Assembly: GCF_025420585.1 (NCBI RefSeq)
Contig: NZ_JAOEGB010000003.1
Coordinates: forward strand, 265,264-329,263
Direction of reading: 5' to 3'
From: Planotetraspora sp. A-T 1434
Lineage (GTDB): Bacteria > Actinomycetota > Actinomycetes > Streptosporangiales > Streptosporangiaceae
DNA length: 64,000 nt
Both the position numbers and the translations under genes were made by a program. Positions 25,955-36,486 of the stretch are shown piece by piece (the stretch's first letter is position 1; every line of letters starts with the position of its first letter). The notes beneath the pieces were generated by a model. It ran no database searches and had not been told where the DNA came from. It saw nothing but the letters and a program-made list of their open reading frames with translations.

Positions 25955-26806
25955 ATGACCGAGCAGCTGGTACGCGCCAACGGCGTGAATCTATGTGTCG
26001 AGACCTTCGGCAGCCCGCGAGCGCCCGCCATCCTGCTCATCTCCGGCGCCGCCGCGTCCATGGACTGGTGGGACGCCGAGTTCTGCCGGCGCCTGGCCGC
26101 CGGTGGCCGGTTCGTCATCCGGTACGACCACCGTGACACCGGCCGCTCGGTCGGCTGTCCGCCAGGCGCGCCCGGCTACAGCGGTCTCGACCTGGCCGGT
26201 GACGCCGTCGCCCTGATCGACCTCCTCGCCGCGGGCCGCGCCCACGTGGTAGGCCTGTCAATGGGAGGTGGCATCGGCCAGTACGTCGCGATCAATCATC
26301 CCGGCCGGGTCGCTACGTTGACGCTGATGTCGACCAGTTCCGGCCCTGCCGATGATCTTCCTGCGATGGCGGACCGGCTCAAGGCCGCGTTCGCCGATCC
26401 TGTGCCCGACCCGGACTGGGCAGACCCTGACGCAGTCGTCGATTATCTGGTCGAGAGCCAGCGACCGTTCGCCGGACCGGACTCCTTCGACGAAGCGGAC
26501 GTGCGCGCGACAGCCCGTCGGGTCGTCGAACGCACCGTGAGTCTGGAGTCCAGCCAGAAGAACCACTGGCTCATCGACGGCGGAGCCGACATCCGGCCCC
26601 GGCTCGGTGAGATCGCGGCGCCGACGTTGGTCATCCACGGCACCGAGGACCCGTTCTTCCCGCCCGGACACGCGCACGCCCTCAAGCGTGAGATCCCCGG
26701 CGCCGAACTGCTCCTGCTGGATGGCATCGGCCACCAACCACCGCCGCGGCCGACCTGGAACCACGTCGTGCCCGCCGTCCTGCGGCACACCTTGCCCGAT
26801 AGGTAA
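25955..26806 (+). CDS. Alpha/beta hydrolase
   Basis: 283 residues with a complete catalytic triad: Ser102 in GLSMGGG, the acid in GTEDPFFPPGHA, and His in GIGHQPP. The oxyanion region LLISGAAASMDWWD and FVIRYDHRDTGRS resemble the aclacinomycin methylesterase/RdmC-like esterases common in actinomycetes. The ligand pocket is unknown, so ester or lactone hydrolysis is all that can be said. I chose the ATG at 25955 because homology begins there; the ribosome site is weak and an in-frame ATG at 25898 exists. It is convergent with the DinB gene downstream. Confidence 0.85.
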   Translation: MTEQLVRANGVNLCVETFGSPRAPAILLISGAAASMDWWDAEFCRRLAAGGRFVIRYDHRDTGRSVGCPPGAPGYSGLDLAGDAVALIDLLAAGRAHVVGLSMGGGIGQYVAINHPGRVATLTLMSTSSGPADDLPAMADRLKAAFADPVPDPDWADPDAVVDYLVESQRPFAGPDSFDEADVRATARRVVERTVSLESSQKNHWLIDGGADIRPRLGEIAAPTLVIHGTEDPFFPPGHAHALKREIPGAELLLLDGIGHQPPPRPTWNHVVPAVLRHTLPDR

Positions 26807-26860
26807 TCGACGCCGTAGATCGTGAGTGCCCGGGTGAGCTGGCCGGCGCCCGGCGGCGGC

Positions 26861-27499
26861 TCAGAAGGCGGCGATGGTGTCCGGGGCGCGTTCGGCGCGG
26901 CTGAGGGCCCGCAGGACGGCGGTCGGGCCGTGGCGGCGCACGGCGAGGCGGGACAGCAGGTCGATCACCGTGTCGACGGCGCCCTGCGGAAGGGCCGGGG
27001 TCGCGATGTCCACGCTGACCGCGAGGTCGTCCGAGTGGACCGCCAGCTCCATCACCCGGGTGATCAGCAGGTCGTCGAGGGTCAACGACCACGGCCCCCA
27101 CAGCGGGATGCGTACCGGCCGGTCCGCCGCCGAGACCAGGCCGTCCGTCAGATCCTCGATGGTGGAGTCGACCCGTGCCGCCAACGCCGCGGGGCCCTCC
27201 GCCGCGAGCTCTTCGCCCCCGTCCCGGATGCGGACATTGGCCTCGTCGTCGATGGCGGCGCCGACCCACCGCACTTGGCCGTAGTGCTCGAGGAGGGTGA
27301 TGGTCTGTTCCTTGGGCACCGGCTCGGCCAGCGCCTCCTGGACGGCCAGGACCTGGTAGGCCAGGTGACCGGCGAGGCCGCCCACGCTGAACTCGGGCAA
27401 CGCGCTCGGCCGGCTCCAGGCGGCGGCGACCGCCGGTTCGCGCAGCAGGTTCGCCGCCGAGCGAGCCGCGATGAGGAAATCATCCTTGATATCGGTCAT
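26861..27499 (-). CDS. DinB/maleylpyruvate-isomerase-type mycothiol-dependent enzyme
   Basis: 212 residues. The N-terminal part reads as the helical bundle of the maleylpyruvate isomerase/DinB superfamily. VGGLAGHLAYQVLAVQEAL and VMELAVHSDDLAVSV hold the metal-binding His residues (HLxxQ and HxxD patterns). The C-terminal helix (PALPQGAVDTVIDLLSRLAV) is typical of the TIGR03083-like actinobacterial group. These proteins use mycothiol for isomerisation or detoxification. Its ATG overlaps the stop of the PL8 lyase gene (ATGA) and also has a good AAGGAGGAG site. The pair is thus co-translated although no functional link is obvious. Confidence 0.85.
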   Translation of the reverse strand: MTDIKDDFLIAARSAANLLREPAVAAAWSRPSALPEFSVGGLAGHLAYQVLAVQEALAEPVPKEQTITLLEHYGQVRWVGAAIDDEANVRIRDGGEELAAEGPAALAARVDSTIEDLTDGLVSAADRPVRIPLWGPWSLTLDDLLITRVMELAVHSDDLAVSVDIATPALPQGAVDTVIDLLSRLAVRRHGPTAVLRALSRAERAPDTIAAF

Positions 27500-29907
27500 C
27501 CCCGCATTCTCCTCCTTGCCTGGTAAGCCTCCCCTGACGCTTGCGCTCGGAGCCGTACGGTGACCGTCTTCGAGCCGCCGCCCTGGTCGGCCAGCCGTCC
27601 GAAGGTGAGCGTGAGCTTCGGGCCGGTCGAGGCGCTCGTCAGGAGCGGATGCCCGTGGAGGACCTCGGCCACCGGCCGATCCCAGGTCACCGTCAGCTCC
27701 TCCAGGTCCCGGCGCGGATCCGACACGGTGAGCGTGGCCGTACCGTCTCCGCTCTCCCGGACGAGGACCGCGCATGGGGCGGAGGCGGCCAGGCCGCCGG
27801 CGGCTCCGTCGTTCCAGAAGTTGACCGCGGTGATCCCGAGCGACGCGACCTGGACACCCTGCCGACGAGCGGTGTTGACCAGCACGCGCGCCCAGCCGGG
27901 GTCGGCGGCGCGGGCCCGGGTCTCCGCCAGGCCGGCGCCCGGCATGAGGAGATAGGCATAACCGGCCGCACGAGGGTCCACCCCGTGGTCGAGCCAGAGC
28001 GTCACGTAGCTCCGGGTCGCCCCGCCCGGGCCGCCGGCGCGGTCCTCCCGCAGGGTCCGCGGACGGCCACCGCCCTCGGGGAAGACGTAGCCGCCGTGGC
28101 CTTCGAGGTGGGCCCAGCCCTCCCTCTCCTCCACGGTGAGGATCGCGCCGGTTCTGCGGTTGTCCACGATGGTCTCGACCGGCACGCCGTCCTCACTGGT
28201 GATCCCGGCGCCGAGGCAGACCACGGCGTCGTCGAGGAAGAGCCACGACTTGAAGGCCTCCATCGTGCTTTCCAGGCCGTTGAGGTGCTGGCCGACCGTC
28301 GCGTACATGCCGTCGGTGGCGCCGCCGACCCACCGGCCCGGCGGGCAGGTGTCGCCCCACGCCTCGCCCACGCCGTCGGGCAGCCGCCGGGTGGAGACGG
28401 TCGTGCCCGGCAGGCGGTAGGGGTCGACGGTGGGCCAGAACGAGTCGGAGTACTGGTCGCCGTGGCCCTCGGCCCACCAGTAGAGCATTCCCGAGCCGGT
28501 GTGCCAGCCGCGCAGGTTCTCGCCGCTCCCGTGCTCGTAGTGGCCGATCCGGTCGGAGGCCATGCTGAGGCCCGCGCACCAGCCCGGCCTGCGATGGACG
28601 GCGCGAGCGCTCATCGCCAGCAGCCGGTGCCCGGCGGGCTCCTCCAGAGCCGGGACCGTGTCGTCGTCGAGGATCGCGGACAACCGCGCGTGGAACCCGA
28701 GATCACTGCTCTCGGCCGCCTTCAGCATGGGCGTGCAGACGTCCCGCAGCGCCCATCCCTTCACCATGCCCTGCCACCGGGCCCGCTCCGCGGCGGGAGC
28801 CCCGTCCCCCGGCAGCCCCTCCCCCAGCAGTCCCTCGCCCAGCAGTCCCTCGCCCAGCAGCAGGATCGCGGAGGCGATCGCGTGCCCCCGCTTGTGATCT
28901 CCGTACGGCTCCCGCCCGACCGCGCGACCGCTGAAGAGGTCCATGCAGAGGCCGTCATGGACGACCGGCGCGAATGACCGCTCGACCATGTCGAAGACGT
29001 TCCGCCTGTTCGGGTCTGTGATCTCCCACGGCGAGCCGCGCAACACCGCGAACAGGATCGCGAGCCCCGACAGCAGCGACGCTCCGTACGTGCCCTGATA
29101 GGGGATCGTCGTGTGCTGGACGAACGAGCCGTCCCGATAGAAGCCGTCGCCCTCGTCGACGTAGGGGAAGACCGGGGAGAGGGCCGCGGCGGCCAGCGCG
29201 GCCTTCTCGGGGTCGGACCCGACGATGGCGCGCATCAGCATGACCATGCACAGGTCCACGCGGTTGGCCGCGGTGCTGGTGCCGCTGTAGTCGTCCAGAA
29301 GGCTTTCCGGGACGAAGTGGTCCACGGCGTCGCGCAGTGCCCCGCTCTGCCGCTCGGTCAGGTGCGGGCCGATGAGCAGGGCCGCGTCGAGGAGCTTTTT
29401 GGGGGTGCCGATCTGCCAGTTCCACCAGTTGCCGACCTGGTCGGCGTCCGCGGCGTACACCCTTTCCCGGTAGTGGTCGATGCCGGCGGCGACGGCCGCG
29501 CCCAGGCTCGCGTCACCGGTCAGGCCCGTCCCCGGCAACGCGTACGCGCGGGCCATGGTCTGCAGCCGGGCCGGGGTGGCGACGAGCGAGGGGAACGCCA
29601 GGCCGGGCCAGAGGGACGCGCCGACCGGCGTCATGGACTCCCGGTATCCGGCCGCCGTCCTCCCCAGCTTCACCAGCCGAGTCCGGTACGGCTCGGCCGC
29701 CGGGTCGAACCCCGACCCGGCCGTCACGTCCCGCCAGCGGCGGCGCAGCAGGGCGAAGGCGCCGTCCGGGATGTGTCGCGCCGGGATCAGGGCTCCGCTG
29801 GAGCGGCACGCGGCGGGGGCCAGCACTCCAAGCGCTCCGGCCGCGGCGACGAGGCCCAGCTGAAGAAATGATCGCCTGGAGGGTCGATTCACGCATCGAT
29901 TATCCAC
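27496..29907 (-). CDS. Polysaccharide lyase family 8 (hyaluronate/xanthan-lyase-like), Tat-exported
   Basis: 803 residues. The start RPSRRSFLQLGLVAAAGALG is a twin-arginine signal, followed by a possible lipobox APAAC. The alpha/alpha-toroid domain (about 50-400) carries TSTAANRVDLC (catalytic Asn) and FVQHTTIPYQGTYG (catalytic His and Tyr). The central beta domain holds MASDRIGHYEHGSGENLRGW and HTGSGMLYWW, a hallmark of PL8. The family cleaves uronic-acid-containing polymers such as hyaluronan, chondroitin or xanthan by beta-elimination; the exact substrate is open. Near residue 350 a LLGEG repeat loop is encoded by a 15-bp tandem repeat. The start is a GTG at 29907; a GTG at 29892 is possible. 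Confidence 0.92.
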   Translation of the reverse strand: MDNRCVNRPSRRSFLQLGLVAAAGALGVLAPAACRSSGALIPARHIPDGAFALLRRRWRDVTAGSGFDPAAEPYRTRLVKLGRTAAGYRESMTPVGASLWPGLAFPSLVATPARLQTMARAYALPGTGLTGDASLGAAVAAGIDHYRERVYAADADQVGNWWNWQIGTPKKLLDAALLIGPHLTERQSGALRDAVDHFVPESLLDDYSGTSTAANRVDLCMVMLMRAIVGSDPEKAALAAAALSPVFPYVDEGDGFYRDGSFVQHTTIPYQGTYGASLLSGLAILFAVLRGSPWEITDPNRRNVFDMVERSFAPVVHDGLCMDLFSGRAVGREPYGDHKRGHAIASAILLLGEGLLGEGLLGEGLPGDGAPAAERARWQGMVKGWALRDVCTPMLKAAESSDLGFHARLSAILDDDTVPALEEPAGHRLLAMSARAVHRRPGWCAGLSMASDRIGHYEHGSGENLRGWHTGSGMLYWWAEGHGDQYSDSFWPTVDPYRLPGTTVSTRRLPDGVGEAWGDTCPPGRWVGGATDGMYATVGQHLNGLESTMEAFKSWLFLDDAVVCLGAGITSEDGVPVETIVDNRRTGAILTVEEREGWAHLEGHGGYVFPEGGGRPRTLREDRAGGPGGATRSYVTLWLDHGVDPRAAGYAYLLMPGAGLAETRARAADPGWARVLVNTARRQGVQVASLGITAVNFWNDGAAGGLAASAPCAVLVRESGDGTATLTVSDPRRDLEELTVTWDRPVAEVLHGHPLLTSASTGPKLTLTFGRLADQGGGSKTVTVRLRAQASGEAYQARRRMRG
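28810..28860. repeat. 15-bp tandem repeat inside the PL8 gene
   Basis: CAGCAGTCCCTCGCC is repeated twice perfectly with a partial and an imperfect flanking copy. It encodes a run of Leu-Leu-Gly-Glu-Gly units on the minus strand. The length is a multiple of three, so copy changes would only lengthen a surface loop. Confidence 0.85.
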
Positions 29908-29943
29908 AGCCCCGCCGTACGTGAAATTTCAGCACAAAATGAA

Positions 29944-29975
29944 GTCCAGGTCGGCCGACGAGGGCCGACCTGGAC
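29944..29975 (-). terminator. Intrinsic terminator of katG
   Basis: A perfect 13-bp stem (GTCCAGGTCGGCC / GGCCGACCTGGAC) with a 6-base loop starts 7 bases after the katG stop. In the leftward direction it is followed by TTCATTTTG. Confidence 0.88.
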
Positions 29976-29982
29976 GTCATGA

Positions 29983-32229
<2,247 letters not shown>

Positions 32230-32246
32230 CTAGGGGATCACGGTGT

Positions 32247-32684
32247 TCAGGAACGGCGCGCGGTGGAACAGCCGGGGCACAGGCCCCAGTAGATGACATC
32301 GGCCTCGTCGATCGAGAAGCCATGGTCGTCGGAAGCGGTCAGGCATGGCGCGTGGCCGACCGCGCAGTCGACGTCGGCGACGACACCGCACGACCGGCAC
32401 ACGACGTGGTGGTGGTTGTCCCCGACGCGGCCCTCGAACCGGGCCGGGCTGCCGGCCGGTTCGATGCGGCGCAGGAGTCCCGCCGCGGTGAGCGCGTGGA
32501 GTGCCTCATACACGGCTTGAAGGGAGACATGGCCCACGCGATCGCGCACCCCGGAGGCGATCGCCTCGACGTCGAGGTGGTCACCGTGCCGGACGGTCTC
32601 GAGCAGTGCGACGCGGGCGGCCGTCACCCGCAGGCCGGCACCGCGCAACTCCTCGGCGGTGGTCGGAGTCCTGGGTGCGATCAT
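32247..32684 (-). CDS. furA: Fur-family regulator (FurA/CatR type)
   Basis: 145 residues. A winged helix covers the first 80 residues (LRGAGLRVTAARVALLETV, HVSLQAVYEALHALTAAGLLRRIE). The metal-binding dimer domain has GDNHHHVVCRSCG and a C-terminal LCPGC, giving the structural zinc site of two CxxC motifs. The position directly before katG and the length match actinobacterial FurA/CatR. That protein represses itself and katG in the reduced metal-bound state and is inactivated by peroxide. An AACGAT-N5-ATAGTT dyad lies about 30 bases upstream of its ATG. Confidence 0.94.
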   Translation of the reverse strand: MIAPRTPTTAEELRGAGLRVTAARVALLETVRHGDHLDVEAIASGVRDRVGHVSLQAVYEALHALTAAGLLRRIEPAGSPARFEGRVGDNHHHVVCRSCGVVADVDCAVGHAPCLTASDDHGFSIDEADVIYWGLCPGCSTARRS

Positions 32685-32710
32685 GGCGCAAACCTACCGC
32701 CATAAACGCG

Positions 32711-32727
32711 AACGATACAAGATAGTT
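32711..32727. promoter_or_regulatory. Fur-box-like dyad upstream of furA
   Basis: AACGAT-ACAAG-ATAGTT is an imperfect palindrome in an AT-rich stretch just before furA, the usual place for FurA autoregulation and for the furA-katG promoter. The call is inference from position and symmetry. Confidence 0.45.
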
Positions 32728-33273
32728 AATTACCCAAGTTTAGTGCCGCGTTAGGCGAGGTTTGCCCCGTTGTGACGTGACGCCGGCTGTCGCCGAGCAG
32801 CTGGGCCGACCGCTTCCAGCCCCGCGCACTTCCACGCCAGTGTCCCCGCGCTCCCGTACGCGTGTGTCACCACGAGCGGATCGGTCCGTGTCCTGGGAAC
32901 GGCGCAGCCCGCGCCCTCTCCGGCTCCCCTCCTTCGATGCCGGTCACGCCGGTATGCTGCCCGCCGTACTCGCCTCGGACGTCGATCCCTTCGCCGTACG
33001 AAGCCGGGAGGGCAACGTCCCATCATGTACAACGCTCACTGCCTGGAGACCCTGGCCCCTGGAAACAGGTGACGTATTGCCTGAGTACCGGTCTGGCAAT
33101 CGCAGGGTCCGGGCCGCGGGCGTTATGGGAAACGCGTTCTCACGCGCTGGAATGGAATGCAGGTCACCGGGCCGATTGTGGGTCAATTCGACTAGACGCG
33201 GTCAGACGTGGACGTCGACCATGGAATTGTCATCGCAATCGCCCCGGTGCGAATGCGAGGAGAGGAGACGCCC
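32728..33273. other. Intergenic region between furA and the His-rich peptide gene
   Basis: About 545 bases between divergent genes. Open frames here (for example rightward from 32762) show no family signature, no plausible ribosome site and poor codon pattern. I see no gene. The last 200 bases presumably hold the promoter of the peptide gene. Confidence 0.5.
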
Positions 33274-33516
33274 ATGTACGGCAAGCGCCTGACCCTGCCG
33301 CTCGGCGCAGCACTCCTAGCGGCCCTGACCTTCGGGCCCGCCCAAGCATCCGAAGCGTCAGCCGCGCCGAGCGCCCCGAAGACGGTGCTCAGCGCCTCGC
33401 AGGATGCGGGAACGAACGGCACGTCCCTCGCCAAGCCGCCTCCGGGGCCCGACCACCACAAGCGCCACCACCGGCACCACCACCACCACGGGCACCACCA
33501 TCACCACATGCACTGA
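33274..33516 (+). CDS. Small secreted histidine-rich peptide
   Basis: 80 residues. A Sec signal (KRLTLPLGAALLAALTFGP, cleavage probably after AQA) leads to a short Ser/Thr/Ala linker, a Pro-rich hinge (KPPPGPDHH) and a C-terminal tail in which 15 of the last 21 residues are histidine. The ribosome site AGGAGAGGAG is excellent. Such tails bind Ni, Zn or Cu, so a metal buffer or metal-delivery role outside the cell is likely (inference). A strong terminator 80 bases downstream confirms a separate transcript. I know no named family. Confidence 0.8.
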   Translation: MYGKRLTLPLGAALLAALTFGPAQASEASAAPSAPKTVLSASQDAGTNGTSLAKPPPGPDHHKRHHRHHHHHGHHHHHMH

Positions 33517-33595
33517 ATGCCCATTGGCGGTGATGCGCCAAAATAGCCGGTGAAAGTGGCCGACAACATAATTAAAAACTGGACGAGGAACAAAT

Positions 33596-33626
33596 GGCCG
33601 CGCATTGGCAACCACAATGCGCGGCC
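33596..33626. terminator. Intrinsic terminator after the His-rich peptide gene
   Basis: A perfect 12-bp stem (GGCCGCGCATTG / CAATGCGCGGCC) with a 7-base loop, followed by TTTC. It isolates the peptide gene from the downstream trypsin gene. Confidence 0.85.
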
Positions 33627-33791
33627 TTTCGCATGCTCTCGCATCGCGCAATAGAGCGCAGCGGCACCCGCGCATGCGTCACACCATCAGCCTCAACGGT
33701 CACAACAGCCGCTGTGCGCACCCCGAGGGCTACCGTAGATCTTTCTGCCTGTTTGTGTCATATGGACCCCATGGGCGGCTACAGTTCCTAA

Positions 33792-34562
33792 ATGCGTTTT
33801 GTCCCCTTTGTCGTGATTGTGGCTGCCCTCGTGGTGGGTGTCGCCTCACCCTCATGGGCCATCACCAATGGATCCCCCGACGAGTCCGGTCATCCGGAGG
33901 TGGGAGCCCTCATCGCCGACAAGCAGAACGACGACGGCACGTGGTCGTACTGCACCGGCACCCTCATCTCGCCGACGGTGTTCCTCACCGCCGCCCACTG
34001 CGGCGCACGGCGGCAGAAGACCGCCCGGGTCTCGTTCGCCAGCCACTACGAGCCCGGAGCCCCCGTCTACACCGGCCGCTACGTGGCCGACCCGCTGTAC
34101 ACGGACGAGGCCGATGCCCATGACATGGCCGTCGTCATCTTCAGCACCGCGGTCTCGGGCATCAAGCCCGCCACCCTGCCCGTCGCGGGCATGCTCGACG
34201 GCCTCGAGGCCAACGGCACCCTGGAGACCACGCGGTTCACCCCCGTCGGGTACGGCTCGCTGGCCCCCACCAAGGGTGGGCGCGGAAACGAGTTCACCTA
34301 CACCGACACCCGCAACCTGACATCGATCTCCTTCAAGACCCTCACCCGCAAATGGCTGGAGCTGAACCTGCACGAGGGCGACGGCGGGACCTGCTACGGC
34401 GACTCGGGCGGCCCCAACTTCCTGGGCGGCCCCACGTCACACCTGCTCGTGGCGACGACGATCAGCGGAGACGACGACGCCTGCAAGTCGACCAACTACG
34501 ACTACCGCCTGGACACCGCCTCGGCCCGGGACTTCCTCGGCCGGTTCGTCACGCTTCCCTGA
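33792..34562 (+). CDS. Secreted trypsin-like serine protease (S1)
   Basis: 256 residues. A signal sequence ends at SPSWA, and the mature chain begins close to ITNGSPD, so there is no long propeptide. The triad is His69 (TAAHC), Asp111 (AHDMAVV) and Ser205 (YGDSGGP). Two disulfide-type Cys pairs are visible (SYCTG/AAHC and TCYGD/DACKS). Residues near the S1 pocket (GDGGTCYGD) differ from the classic trypsin sequence, so cleavage preference is uncertain. Unlike the cytoplasmic trypsin domain at 16090-17751 this is an ordinary exported protease. It is convergent with the PfkB kinase gene. Confidence 0.9.
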   Translation: MRFVPFVVIVAALVVGVASPSWAITNGSPDESGHPEVGALIADKQNDDGTWSYCTGTLISPTVFLTAAHCGARRQKTARVSFASHYEPGAPVYTGRYVADPLYTDEADAHDMAVVIFSTAVSGIKPATLPVAGMLDGLEANGTLETTRFTPVGYGSLAPTKGGRGNEFTYTDTRNLTSISFKTLTRKWLELNLHEGDGGTCYGDSGGPNFLGGPTSHLLVATTISGDDDACKSTNYDYRLDTASARDFLGRFVTLP

Positions 34563-34603
34563 CGCCGCTCCCTCGGCGCCGGTCAGCTCAGGCGGCGGCC
34601 GGG

Positions 34604-35629
34604 TCAGGCGGCGGCCGGGTCACCCATGAGTGTCGCGAGGGCGCGTGCAGCCGCGGCGGCGAGGTCCCGATCGGCGGACCAGCCGGACTCGAGGGCGCCC
34701 GCGACCTGGGCGCGCCGGGGCAGGGCGGTGCCCGCTCCCCGGCAGGTGGTCGCGAGGCCGCCGAGGGTGTTGGCCAGCACGAGAGCGGCCTGGTCATCCA
34801 GGCCGTGGACGAGGGCGTGGACGACCCCGGCCGCGAACGCGTCGCCCGCCCCCGTCGTGTCGACGGGCTTGACCGGGAGCGCGGCCATCTCGGTATAGGA
34901 GTCGCCGTGGCGCATGCGGCTGCCGAGGGCACCGCGCTTGACCACGACACGCCCGGGTCCGAGCCCGGCCAGGGCCTCGGTGGCCGCGTGGATGTCGTCG
35001 AGGCCGGTCAGAGCGCTCGCCTCGGCCTCCCCCACGACGAGCAGATCCAGTAGGGGCAGCAGGCGCCGGGTCTCCTCGCGGGCGCCCTCGGCCCCGGCCA
35101 CCGGGACGTCGAGCGTGACCGGGACTCCGGCCGCGCGGGCCCGCTCGACCGCGGCCCACGCGGCCTCGCGCTGCGGTGACGCGAGCAGCACATATCCGGA
35201 CAGGTGCAGGGCGGCCGCGCCCGCCAGGAAACCGGCGGAGACCTGGTCCGGAGCCAGCCGGGCGTTGGCCCCCCGGTAGGCGAACATGGTCCGCTCGCCG
35301 TCGGGGGTGACCACGACGATGTTGAGCTGGGTGGGTTCGGCCGGGTCGACGGACACGGACGAGAGGTCCACCCGCTCCTCGGTCAGCGCGTCCAGCGCCA
35401 GCCGCCCGAGGGAGTCCTGCCCGACCCGGCCGGCGAGCCGCGCCGAGTCTCCGAGCCTGGCGGCGACGACCGCGGTGTTGGTGACGGATCCGCCGAGGAG
35501 CATCTGCTGGCCGCTGGCCACCGCGTCCCCGCCCGGGCCGGGGTAGACCGGGATGTCGAGCAGCAGGTCGATGTTGATGTCTCCCAGCAGGGCCACAACC
35601 GGCGCCCCACCATCCCCGTTGCCGCGCAC
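34604..35629 (-). CDS. PfkB/ribokinase-family carbohydrate kinase
   Basis: 341 residues. VALLGDINIDLLLDI and GGSVTNTAVVAARLG near the N-terminus form the substrate-binding PfkB signature 1. VKPVDTTGAGDAFAAGV near residue 250 is signature 2 with the catalytic Asp (GAGD). The family phosphorylates sugars or nucleosides with ATP; the substrate is not obvious. The GTG at 35629 has AGGAG six bases upstream, overlapping the spacer after the cystathionine-lyase fragment, with which it was probably co-transcribed. A 16-bp tandem duplication (34588-34619) at the 3' end duplicates the stop region. Confidence 0.9.
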   Translation of the reverse strand: MRGNGDGGAPVVALLGDINIDLLLDIPVYPGPGGDAVASGQQMLLGGSVTNTAVVAARLGDSARLAGRVGQDSLGRLALDALTEERVDLSSVSVDPAEPTQLNIVVVTPDGERTMFAYRGANARLAPDQVSAGFLAGAAALHLSGYVLLASPQREAAWAAVERARAAGVPVTLDVPVAGAEGAREETRRLLPLLDLLVVGEAEASALTGLDDIHAATEALAGLGPGRVVVKRGALGSRMRHGDSYTEMAALPVKPVDTTGAGDAFAAGVVHALVHGLDDQAALVLANTLGGLATTCRGAGTALPRRAQVAGALESGWSADRDLAAAAARALATLMGDPAAA

Positions 35630-35646
35630 GTACCGCTCCTGATCGC

Positions 35647-35889
35647 TCAGCTCCGCGCCAGGGCCTGGTCGAAGTCGGCGATGATGTCGCGAGCCGACTC
35701 GATCCCGGCCGAGACGCGGATCATCCCATCCCGGATCTCCATCCTCTCCTTCTGCTCGGCGGGGACATCCAGGAAGGCCATCGTCGAGGGCGCCTGGGTG
35801 ACGGTGCGGACCCCACCGAGGCTCGCGGCGAAGCTGCACAGCTCCAGCCTCTTGAGGATCTTGGCGGCGAGGGCCTCGTCGCCGACCGC
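35647..35889 (-). pseudogene. C-terminal fragment of a cystathionine gamma-synthase/lyase-type PLP enzyme
   Basis: About 80 residues: LKRLELCSFAASLGGVRTVT, then MIRVSAGIESARDIIADFDQ match the end of Cys/Met-metabolism PLP enzymes (usual length about 390). The whole front, including the PLP lysine, is missing. The break at about 35890 coincides with the break of the truncated gene on the other strand. A few codons upstream could start a short peptide (MAAVGDEAL), but this cannot be a functional enzyme. Confidence 0.85.
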
Positions 35890-35896
35890 CGCCATC

Positions 35897-36445
35897 GTGG
35901 CCGCCCTGCGCGGTCACGCCTCCAGCGTCGCCCTGTCCGTCGAGGAGGATCTGGACGACATCGTCCACATGGTCGAGACCGTCCAGCCGGACGTGCTGCA
36001 CCTGTGCGGAGACATCGAGAGGGTGCCCCCCGACGCGGTCGCCCATCTGCGCGACCGGCTCCCCGGCGTACAGATCATGCAGGCCGTCCCGGTCACCGGC
36101 CCGGAGTCCGTGGAGGTCGCGCTGGCCTTCGCCCCGCATTGCGACCTGCTGCTGCTCGACTCCGACGCGCCCGAGATCGACGGCATCGGCGCGACCGGCC
36201 ACACCCACGACTGGAACGTCAGCAGGGCCATCGTCGAGGCCGTGGAGCTCCCCGTGATCCTGGCGGGCGGGCTGAGCCCGGACAACGTGGCCGAGGCGAT
36301 CGAGCGCGTCAGACCGTGGGGCGTAGACTCCCTCAGCCACACCAATCGCCGGAACGCCGACGGCGGCTTCAGCAAGGACCTGGAGCTGGTCGAGCGCTTC
36401 GTCGCCGCCGCGCGCGCCGCCTCCGCGGTCCCGGCCGCCGACTGA
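35897..36445 (+). pseudogene. N-terminally truncated TrpF-like (phosphoribosylanthranilate-isomerase-fold) gene
   Basis: The frame from about 35890 encodes IVAALRGHASSVALSVEEDL and continues through DVLHLCGD, IMQAVPV, LLLLDSD, GATGHTHDW, LPVILAGGLSPDNVAEAIER and WGVDSLSHTNR to a stop at 36446. This is a (beta/alpha)8 TrpF-like protein lacking roughly the first 45-60 residues, including the strand that carries the catalytic cysteine (CGLT in TrpF). A GTG at 35897 could start a shortened protein. The missing part ends exactly where the oppositely oriented cystathionine-lyase fragment also breaks, which points to one deletion. Confidence 0.8.
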
Positions 36446-36486
36446 CCGACAATCCCCCCACACACCTCTTGCCAGGGAGGACAGGC

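Noticed and set aside
32762..33292. 176-codon rightward frame between furA and the His-rich peptide gene
   Set aside because: No ribosome site, no domain, Arg/Pro/Ser-rich composition typical of random high-GC frames.
34588..34619. 16-bp tandem duplication at the end of the PfkB gene as an insertion scar
   Set aside because: Only two copies of a GC-rich word, explained by replication slippage; it merely duplicates the stop codon.
35204..35889. Extending the TrpF-like gene upstream as one 413-residue protein
   Set aside because: The added part is antisense to the PfkB kinase and the lyase fragment and has no TrpF sequence.
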